A stretch of 57,364 bases of DNA from Sphingobacteriales bacterium (GTDB lineage: Bacteria > Bacteroidota > Bacteroidia > Sphingobacteriales > Sphingobacteriaceae), in the NCBI GenBank assembly GCA_013298995.1, contig JAAFJW010000002.1, positions 1 through 57,364 on the forward strand, written 5' to 3'. Position 1 is the first letter of the stretch; each line of letters begins with the position of its first letter. The position numbers and the translations under genes were made by a program. The notes below the pieces were generated by a model. It had not been told where the DNA came from. It did no database searches and saw only the letters and a program-made list of their open reading frames with translations. Below are positions 45,195-51,775 of this stretch, piece after piece.

Positions 45195-45592
45195 GGGCCC
45201 GACCGGAATTGACAGGATGGACGATAAGTGTGTAAGCATGCAGCGCACTGACGATACAGCGCTTTAATATTGATCTTCAAAAAACAACAGGCGAAAATAA
45301 CTACGCTCTTGCTGCCTAATCTCAACCATGTTGGGTTTAGCTTAATTATACTTTAGAAGTGTAAGCGAGATGTTTCCCAAAAGCCACGTTTGGCGGCAGT
45401 TGATACGGAAGCACAGAAAAGCCAAAATAAGGGTAAAATGGTTTTGCTTTTACCTCGAAAACCAAAAAAACTAAGGATTAAACAGGCTGTTTGTGGCCAA
45501 TTTAATCACTAAAATCAAACACAAAATAGGCATGTAGAAAGCGCAACTAATCACATGTTTGGACGAGAGTTCGAATCTCTCCGGGTCCACCA
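45195..45592 (+). ncRNA. ssrA: tmRNA (SsrA)
   Basis: Transfer-messenger RNA, which rescues stalled ribosomes and tags their products for proteolysis. The 5' end GGGCCCG (45195-45201) pairs with CGGGTCC before the encoded CCA at 45590-45592; the third pair is G-U, the alanine identity element. The T-arm with GAGAGTTCGAATCTCTC and the tag reading frame between the tRNA-like ends are present. Total length is about 398 nt. The adjoining terminator is bidirectional. Confidence 0.93.
45290..45319 (+). other. tmRNA tag reading frame
   Basis: GGC to TAA reads GENNYALAA and stop; with the initial charged Ala the tag is AGENNYALAA, whose ALAA end is a ClpXP-type degradation signal. Confidence 0.9.
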
Positions 45593-45597
45593 AGTAT

Positions 45598-45627
45598 AAA
45601 AAAAGCTCCAATTAGGGGCTTTTTTTA
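45598..45627. terminator. Bidirectional terminator between ssrA and terC
   Basis: A run of A, a 6-bp stem (AGCTCC / GGGGCT, one T-G pair), loop AATTA and a run of T. It works on both strands, closing tmRNA and the convergent Ter operon. Confidence 0.7.
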
Positions 45628-45649
45628 TATCCCAACCGCTACAATAGTT

Positions 45650-46501
45650 TTATTTATTTCCCTTCTCTTTATCACCCCAAACAATATCATCCTGATTATC
45701 CAACACGTTTTCGGCATCTTCGGCAACATCAGCATCGCCAATAACTTTTTTAGGAAAATTAAATAAGTATGATGTTAATACAGGCAATACAAAAATTGAT
45801 ACTGTAAAAATTGATACAAACAAATCCATTTTTTCGCTGTCTATAAACTTGGCAATTTTTGTTCCTTCGGCAAAATGGGTGTATAACGATGCGGTTAGTT
45901 TTAAACCTAAAACACCAATTACAATAAAAGCTACGGTTTCTAAAAAAGGATATTTTTCTAATAATTTAACAAAGCCTTGGGCTACAAAACGCATGGCCAA
46001 AATACCTATAAAAACGCCTATATAAATTAGGGGCATGTGGTCGGTAAAGGCTACGGCGGCAAAAACATTATCGATAGAAAATGCTAAATCCATTACTTCT
46101 ACTAGTGCTACGGTGCTCCAAAATGTGCCTAATGCGCCAACGGTGCTGCGGTATAGCCAGCTTTTTTGTTTATCAACAGTTTCGTCTTCGGTGTTTGCGC
46201 TGTGTTTGTTTTTAAAATAGCTAAAGGCTAGCCAAAGCAGGTATAAGCCACCAATAGGTTTTAAAAACCAAATTTTTACCAGCCAGCCAGCAATTAGCAA
46301 ACAAATTCCACGGAAAACATAAGCCCCTATAATGCCGTATTTTAGGGCTTTATTGCGCTGTTCTTTAGGTAAATCTAAAACCATAGTGGCTAGTACGGCG
46401 GCATTATCAACGGATAGTAGGCTTTCGATAACTATTAAATTTAAAATAATGAGTAAGCCGGCTTGTATATCGTTGCCTAGTAGGTAATGTAAAAAATCCA
46501 T
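45650..46501 (-). CDS. terC: TerC-family integral membrane protein
   Basis: A 283-residue membrane protein with about seven helices. The two TerC signatures are present: ESLLSVDNAAVLATMV (about 26-41) and EVMDLAFSIDNVFAAVAF (about 134-151), each with a membrane-buried Asp. TerC is thought to be the membrane centre of Ter stress systems and may move metal ions. It is the last gene of the eight-gene minus-strand Ter operon. An acidic C-terminal tail (GDADVAEDAENVLDNQDD) extends into the cytoplasm. Confidence 0.9.
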   Translation of the reverse strand: MDFLHYLLGNDIQAGLLIILNLIVIESLLSVDNAAVLATMVLDLPKEQRNKALKYGIIGAYVFRGICLLIAGWLVKIWFLKPIGGLYLLWLAFSYFKNKHSANTEDETVDKQKSWLYRSTVGALGTFWSTVALVEVMDLAFSIDNVFAAVAFTDHMPLIYIGVFIGILAMRFVAQGFVKLLEKYPFLETVAFIVIGVLGLKLTASLYTHFAEGTKIAKFIDSEKMDLFVSIFTVSIFVLPVLTSYLFNFPKKVIGDADVAEDAENVLDNQDDIVWGDKEKGNK

Positions 46502-46541
46502 AATGGTGTAAAATTGTTTAGTGTGTAATTGTGAAGTTTTG

Positions 46542-46832
46542 TTAGTTAATTAATTGACCTATTTCGTAAGCATACTCTGGCGATATGTCGTAATTCCAAA
46601 CTTGGGTTAAAGCTTGGTGATGCGTAGTAATTATATCTTTCCAAAATATTTCACCTACAATGCCTACTTGTGCTTTCTCAAAAATTTTTGAGTTGTTTAG
46701 TTTTTCTATTCCGTTTAAATGTTTTTGATTTTCTAAAAGCGGTTTTATGGCATTTGTTTTTATTTCTTGTGTGTTAAATTTACAAACTATTTGAAAATTT
46801 TCCGCACTTATTATTTCTGTTACTTTTATCAT
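46542..46832 (-). CDS. Small Ter-operon protein, DUF2442-like
   Basis: A 96-residue cytoplasmic protein. Its outline (VTEIISAENFQIVCKFNTQEIKTN, a central I/F-rich helix region with IFEKAQV, then WNYDISPEYAYEIGQ) resembles the DUF2442 fold of phage- and toxin-linked small proteins, but the match is by eye and the middle is longer than usual. It begins 26 nt after the 320-residue gene and lies 40 nt before terC. No function is known. It is a candidate accessory of the Ter system. Confidence 0.5.
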   Translation of the reverse strand: MIKVTEIISAENFQIVCKFNTQEIKTNAIKPLLENQKHLNGIEKLNNSKIFEKAQVGIVGEIFWKDIITTHHQALTQVWNYDISPEYAYEIGQLIN

Positions 46833-46858
46833 TATTGTAGAGGGTTCGGCTACATTTA

Positions 46859-47821
46859 TTAAGCATTTGTATTCAGCATAGTTTTTAAAACATTTGCTTC
46901 AATATCGGCATTACTAAGGTTATCTAAAAAGTTGGTGTCGGCTATTTTTTGGTAACTTTGTTCTATTAACTGTTTAATGTTTAAAGGTATAAAAGTTTTT
47001 AAACTGGCTACAGTACTTTGTAGCTTGTCGTTTTTATATTGCAATTCTTGTATAATTTTTGCTTTACGCGATAGGGTGTTTTCTTTATCAATTTCAGTAA
47101 TTTTTGCTAAATCGCAAAGCAAAAATAAGTTTCGAGATGGTGCAAACAAAAAGTATTTATCGGTGTGTAAAAACTTGTAAATTTCTACTTTTAAATTTCC
47201 AGCATTTAAACCACAAAAAAATTCGGTTTTAAAATCGTATTTACACAACATACCCATTAGTTTTTTTTGAATGGTTGCATAAGTGTTTATATAAACCTTT
47301 TGCGCTTCGAAACCTATTAAATCATTTAACTTATCGGGCTCAATATCGTAAAAATAATCTTTTGCATACCTTGCGCTAAACGATGAAATGTTTTTAGCAA
47401 ACGGAAAATCAGACGAATCGGTGGATAGCACTTGATATAAATTGCGTAACGAAGTGTTAATTTTTAAAGATTGTTTTTGCTTATCTAAATTAAAGTTTTT
47501 TTCGGTGTAAACACCATCGTTCATTTTATGTATTAAATCATCGTTTAGCTGTATTTCGTCGTAAACTAAGCTAACATTGGTTTCGTTGTTTTTTTTTATA
47601 CGTTTTAAAAGATCTAAAACGGTTGTAGTATATTGTAAATGAAATAATTCCAGTTTACCTGCATCTAATTCTACATTGTTTTCGAATAATTTATGAATAA
47701 CCTGTGTGCGTAAATAAATTTTATATACCACTTCATCATCATCAAAAAAAGCCGATAGCATTTGTAGCTTATCAATTACTTTATTTGATTGATTTAGAAT
47801 GTTTAACAGGTATTCATCCAT
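46859..47821 (-). CDS. Uncharacterised Ter-operon protein, 320 residues
   Basis: I do not recognise this family. The 320-residue protein has no signal peptide or membrane segment and is predicted mostly helical, Asn/Lys-rich, with acidic and basic helices (KIYLRTQVIHKLFENNVELD, TTTVLDLLKRIKKN, and IIQELQYKNDKLQSTVASLK, which could be coiled coil at about 255-275). The central region (about 185-235) has GLNAGNLKVEIYKFLHTDKY and YFLFAPSRNLFLLCDLA, the most hydrophobic part. It follows telA by 6 nt and is therefore tightly coupled to it; a role together with TelA is inferred from this spacing. Confidence 0.75.
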   Translation of the reverse strand: MDEYLLNILNQSNKVIDKLQMLSAFFDDDEVVYKIYLRTQVIHKLFENNVELDAGKLELFHLQYTTTVLDLLKRIKKNNETNVSLVYDEIQLNDDLIHKMNDGVYTEKNFNLDKQKQSLKINTSLRNLYQVLSTDSSDFPFAKNISSFSARYAKDYFYDIEPDKLNDLIGFEAQKVYINTYATIQKKLMGMLCKYDFKTEFFCGLNAGNLKVEIYKFLHTDKYFLFAPSRNLFLLCDLAKITEIDKENTLSRKAKIIQELQYKNDKLQSTVASLKTFIPLNIKQLIEQSYQKIADTNFLDNLSNADIEANVLKTMLNTNA

Positions 47822-47827
47822 TAGTTT

Positions 47828-48931
47828 TTATCCATTTACTCGGGTAACGTTTTTCTTAAGTTCGGTTTCGAGGCTTTGCAATTCGGTATCTAAAGTTCTG
47901 CGGCTTTGTGTGCCTTCTTCGTGTATTTTTTTAACCTCGTTTAGGGTTTCGATTAATGATTGTGTGGTGCGTTTTAAGGTTTCAACCGATACTACCGTTT
48001 TTTCGTTTTCTTTGGCTACATCAATACTGTTTTGTTTAAGCATTTCGGCATTTTTTTGTAAGATGGTATTGGTAGTATCCGATATTTTCTTTTGCATTTC
48101 TACATTGGCTTTTTGCCTTTGTAAGGCTACGGCAATGGTAAGCTGGTTTTTCCAAACGGGTATCGTTGTTGATACTATCGATTGTGCTTTTTCGGCAATG
48201 GAGGTATTGTTGTTTTGTACTACCCTAATTTGCGCAAGCGATTGCATCATTATAAAACGTACCACTTTCATATCGGCAAGGCGTTTATCAACCCGTATGG
48301 TAAAATCGCGTAAATCGGCAATTTCGTAATCGTTGTATGCGACGGGGTTGGCTTCCATTTTGGCTAAATCGGCCAGCAAATCATCGTATCTTATTTTGCC
48401 CGAAATTATTAAATCCTCCATTTGTTTAATGTAGCTTACATTGCTATCGAACATGGTTTGTAACGAACTATTGTCTTTTATAGAATTTAACCTACCAGCT
48501 TTAATTTTATTGGTAATTTTATCAATATTTCCCACTACGGTATCGTATTTTTGAAATAGTTTTTTTGCATCAACCACCAATTTGTTTAAAAAAGGGATTT
48601 TAGATAAAAACTGTTTAAAAGTTCCTTGTTCTAGTTCATCAACATCAATATAATTAAGTTCGGAAAGCAAATCGTTTATTAAAGTACCTACTTCGCCCGA
48701 GTTAAACGTACGTACCGATGATAAAAATTCGTTACTGTATTTTTCCATCGAATTTTGCACCTCTACACCGTAGTTTAATACCGAGTTTACATCGCTAGGT
48801 ACCAAATCTTTACTTAACTGACCATATTTTTGTTTTTCGAGGTCGGTGATGGTGCTTAAATCAACATTCCCTTCTTTATCTACTTTTACAGGAGTTAGGG
48901 TAGGTATATTATTTATAGGTTCGAGTTCCAT
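47828..48931 (-). CDS. telA: TelA/KlaA toxic-anion-resistance family protein
   Basis: A 367-residue member of the TelA (toxic anion resistance, YceH/KlaA) family. It has the usual layout: a short N-terminal tail, a long alpha-helical middle with LPSDVNSVLNYG-like start (LVPSDVNSVLNYGVEVQNSM), LSKIPFLNKLV, and ADLRDFTIRVDKRLADMKVVRFIMMQS, IRVVQNNNTSIAEKAQSIV, IPVWKNQLTIAVALQRQK and a coiled-coil C-terminus. In Ter systems TelA is coexpressed with TerD proteins. It lies 28 nt after the second terD gene. Confidence 0.88.
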   Translation of the reverse strand: MELEPINNIPTLTPVKVDKEGNVDLSTITDLEKQKYGQLSKDLVPSDVNSVLNYGVEVQNSMEKYSNEFLSSVRTFNSGEVGTLINDLLSELNYIDVDELEQGTFKQFLSKIPFLNKLVVDAKKLFQKYDTVVGNIDKITNKIKAGRLNSIKDNSSLQTMFDSNVSYIKQMEDLIISGKIRYDDLLADLAKMEANPVAYNDYEIADLRDFTIRVDKRLADMKVVRFIMMQSLAQIRVVQNNNTSIAEKAQSIVSTTIPVWKNQLTIAVALQRQKANVEMQKKISDTTNTILQKNAEMLKQNSIDVAKENEKTVVSVETLKRTTQSLIETLNEVKKIHEEGTQSRRTLDTELQSLETELKKNVTRVNG

Positions 48932-48959
48932 TTTATAAATTTAGGCGCTAATAGTTGGT

Positions 48960-49574
48960 TTACAAATATTGATTGGCTACTGTTTTTACAGTTTCTTCTA
49001 GTTTTTTATCTTTGGTAGGTTCGCCTATGGCATTAAATTTCCATTCGCCATTTTTCTTATAAAAAACACCCATCACCATTGATGTATGGCCAGCAAAACC
49101 AGCACCTTTTGCAATATCAAAAGTTGCAAATACTTCGTTTACACGCTTAGGTGTGCCTTCGTATATACGTATAGATGCAAAAGGGATAGTGCCAAAATCA
49201 TGGCCTCTAAAGCTGTTTAACACAAAAGCTACGTAAGTAACTTGTGGGTTTAGTTGCGAAAAATCGAGTGTTATAATTTCATTATCCAAGCCATCATCGC
49301 CACCTAAATCGCCTGTTAAATCATCTCCACTGTGTTTTATCGAACCATCTTTAGATTTTAGGCTACCAAAGTAAACTACATCAACGGTTTGCTTGGCATC
49401 GTTAAATAAAGCACAACTGGCATCTAAGTCAACCGCTTCTTTGGTAGTGCCAAAGCCAAATATTCCTTTTTTTTCTATTGCGCCCCAGTTTATACCTACA
49501 CATACGTTTTGTAGTTTGGTACCATTACTTTTTTCGAGGCTTATGCGTTGCCCTTTTTGAAGATTTATTGCCAT
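48960..49574 (-). CDS. TerD-domain protein, copy 2
   Basis: A 204-residue TerD-family protein, a calcium-binding cytoplasmic protein of Ter stress systems. Motifs: VGINWG (27-31), AVDLDASCALF (48-57) and the Ca-loop KHSGDDLTGDLGGDD (80-94), then the conserved GHDFG-like segment and FAGHTSMVMGVFYKKNGEW. It shares the exact first ten residues MAINLQKGQR with its neighbour copy, so the pair probably arose by tandem duplication. It is 6 nt from the upstream copy. A TerD pair of this kind usually acts together with TelA and TerC. Confidence 0.9.
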   Translation of the reverse strand: MAINLQKGQRISLEKSNGTKLQNVCVGINWGAIEKKGIFGFGTTKEAVDLDASCALFNDAKQTVDVVYFGSLKSKDGSIKHSGDDLTGDLGGDDGLDNEIITLDFSQLNPQVTYVAFVLNSFRGHDFGTIPFASIRIYEGTPKRVNEVFATFDIAKGAGFAGHTSMVMGVFYKKNGEWKFNAIGEPTKDKKLEETVKTVANQYL

Positions 49575-49580
49575 TTTATT

Positions 49581-50135
49581 TTAGTTATATTTAGTTAAAT
49601 AATCTTGTAAGCCACCTTTCATGCCTACGCCTACGGCTTCAAATTTCCAGTTTCCTTCGCGTTTGTATATTCGGCCAAATTCTACTGCTGTTTCTATCGA
49701 AAAATCTTCTTCCAGCTCGTATTTTAAAATCACATCGTTTGTTTCGCTATTAAAAACACGTACAAATGAGTTGCGTACTTGTCCAAAATTTTGCTTACGT
49801 GTTTCGGCATCGTGTATGGTTACTACCACACAAATTTCGGTAGCGGTGGCTGTTATTTTAGATAGGTCAACCAGTATTTGCTCATCATCGCCTGCACCAT
49901 CGCCGGTAAGGTTATCGCCAGTATGTTCTACTGCGCCATCGGGCGATTTTAGGTGGTTGTAAAAAATAAAATGTTCTTCGGAAAGTAGTTTTTTATTTTC
50001 GCCTAATATAAAAATAGAGGCATCTAAATCAAAAGCCGAACCTGTTGATGAGCTGTTGGTATCCCAGCCTAAACCTATTGTAAATTTTGGTGCGTGTATG
50101 TTTTCACGCTGTCCTTTTTGCAAGTTAATTGCCAT
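49581..50135 (-). CDS. TerD-domain protein, copy 1
   Basis: A 184-residue TerD-family protein. Motifs: GLGWDTN (21-27), AFDLDASIFIL (34-44), and HTGDNLTGDGAGDDE (71-85), the complete Ca-binding loop, followed by the FGQVRNSFVRVFN and FEAVGVGMKGGL ending. The first ten residues equal those of the downstream TerD copy. It starts one base after the phosphoribosyltransferase stop, which points to translational coupling. Confidence 0.92.
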   Translation of the reverse strand: MAINLQKGQRENIHAPKFTIGLGWDTNSSSTGSAFDLDASIFILGENKKLLSEEHFIFYNHLKSPDGAVEHTGDNLTGDGAGDDEQILVDLSKITATATEICVVVTIHDAETRKQNFGQVRNSFVRVFNSETNDVILKYELEEDFSIETAVEFGRIYKREGNWKFEAVGVGMKGGLQDYLTKYN

Positions 50136-50136
50136 A

Positions 50137-50976
50137 TTATACTAATTTATAAGTGTTTAAATTTAAATGTTTTTTTATGCTATTTAAGTTTTGTACGTAA
50201 TTATCTATATTATGATAGCTGTTTCCTAATGCCATATCGTACAATTGGTTTATAAACTCTTGGTTTTGATTGTTTAAAAAAATCAAAAAACTTTGCGCTG
50301 GTGTATTTAATATATATTTTACAATGCGGGTATTGATGCAAAAGTTACCACTATTTATAATTGCATCTAAATCAAAAATAGATTTTACTTGGTAGTAATT
50401 CAAATAATTTTCGATTTTTGGATGTATGGTATCGTTTACCAGTTCGGCAAAATATAACATGTAAATTTGGTTGTTTAGTTGATAATTGTTAACCATGTTA
50501 AAAATCATGCGTTCGTGGCTGCCCGTAATTTTAATATCATCCAAAAATATAAGGATTTTATCTTTTAAAAAATCTTTATCAATATGAAACGAATCGTTAC
50601 TTATTAAATTTATGCGTTGTTGGGCGCATAGTTCGCCATAATCTTCTTTGTAGGTTACGGTACGGTGTACTTTGGTTTCTTGCACCACAGCAAAATTGTT
50701 TTGTGCCAACCACCTATTTAATTTAAAAACAAAATGATTTTTTAATGCAAACGTTGCTGTGGGTATAAACGAATATGGGCTAGATATTACCACAATTTGT
50801 TGCTTATTGCCTTGCTTACATAAAACATCTTTAATAAAACCATCGGCCAATTGGGTACCATATTGTTTCGCAATTTTATCATCGCCAAATTTAAAACTAC
50901 TGTAATCAATAGGGTTAAAGCCAAAGTTTACCGTATTATTTATTTTGTGTAGCGAGTAGGTTATGGCTTTTTGCAT
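50137..50976 (-). CDS. Ter-associated phosphoribosyltransferase
   Basis: A 279-residue type I phosphoribosyltransferase. The PRPP loop ILIFLDDIKITGS (141-153), with the paired acidic residues followed by TG, is the family signature, and IVVISSPYSF (61-70) is the strand before the flexible loop. In Ter systems such enzymes are encoded with HAD and ATP-grasp genes and are predicted to make a nucleotide-like metabolite. The gene overlaps the HAD gene by 16 nt. No ATP-grasp protein is present here. The substrate base is unknown. Confidence 0.8.
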   Translation of the reverse strand: MQKAITYSLHKINNTVNFGFNPIDYSSFKFGDDKIAKQYGTQLADGFIKDVLCKQGNKQQIVVISSPYSFIPTATFALKNHFVFKLNRWLAQNNFAVVQETKVHRTVTYKEDYGELCAQQRINLISNDSFHIDKDFLKDKILIFLDDIKITGSHERMIFNMVNNYQLNNQIYMLYFAELVNDTIHPKIENYLNYYQVKSIFDLDAIINSGNFCINTRIVKYILNTPAQSFLIFLNNQNQEFINQLYDMALGNSYHNIDNYVQNLNSIKKHLNLNTYKLV

Positions 50977-51662
50977 AGTAAATTACTTACAGTTTGTAGG
51001 TTAGAGTTTATTAATATACTATTTATACCCACTAAATTTGCACCATTAATATCGGCTTTGGGGTTATCGCCCACGTGTACAATATCGTTTAATTGTACTT
51101 TATTGTTTAAAATATTTACCTGTTTAAGCATCAAATTAAAAAATTGTGGGTTTGGTTTTGATAGTTGTTTTTCATCGGAGTACAGTTGAAAATCAAAAAA
51201 ATTATGTAACCCAATATCTTTTAATACTAAACGTAATGTTTTCCCTTTTATAAAACCGGTATTGCTTAAAATACTCATAGTACAATTGCTATTTTGCTTT
51301 AGATGCTGTAAAACGTTAATTGTTTCATTGTTGTACAAAATGGGTAAGTGTTTAAACAGTAAAGTCTCCATTTTTTGGTAAAGCAACTCGGTATCAATAG
51401 CCTCAAAATTAGTATCAAAATCGTTCATTTTATGAATAACCATTAAATACATTTCGTCGGCATCAATATTTTTGCCTGTTTTTTCGTTAATGGTATTGCA
51501 CATTACATCAACCTGCCTAAAAATTAGGGCAACTTGGTCTAAGGTTTTATTTTTAGAATTAAAATTATCAAAAAAATATTGTGTTCGTTCTATTTTAAAT
51601 AATGGGTTCGATTTTATGAGCGTTAACCACAAATCGAAGGAGTAGTGTTTAAAATAGGGCAT
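50961..51662 (-). CDS. HAD-superfamily hydrolase of the Ter operon
   Basis: A 233-residue HAD-like protein, first gene of the operon. Motif I is FDLWLTLI with nucleophile Asp10; the usual second Asp (two residues on) is Trp12. Motif II SILSNTG, motif III KPNPQFF and motif IV HVGDNPKADINGA are all recognisable. The replacement of the second Asp argues against ordinary phosphatase chemistry, as this Asp is the general acid/base in phosphatases; haloacid-dehalogenase-type and other HAD enzymes lack it. It overlaps the phosphoribosyltransferase by 16 nt, so the two enzymes are probably made in equal amounts and act on one metabolite. Confidence 0.85.
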   Translation of the reverse strand: MPYFKHYSFDLWLTLIKSNPLFKIERTQYFFDNFNSKNKTLDQVALIFRQVDVMCNTINEKTGKNIDADEMYLMVIHKMNDFDTNFEAIDTELLYQKMETLLFKHLPILYNNETINVLQHLKQNSNCTMSILSNTGFIKGKTLRLVLKDIGLHNFFDFQLYSDEKQLSKPNPQFFNLMLKQVNILNNKVQLNDIVHVGDNPKADINGANLVGINSILINSNLQTVSNLLCKKP

Positions 51663-51775
51663 ATTTTAATAAATTTTTGAATGTAAAGCTACAATTATTT
51701 GAACATAAGTTTTAATTTGATTTGTATTTTCGATTTTCGAGTTACATACCTGTACTATTTTTACAATCAAAACCC

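Noticed and set aside
47799-48329. 176-residue open frame opposite telA
   Set aside because: Ser/Cys/Phe-rich antisense shadow of a well-supported gene.
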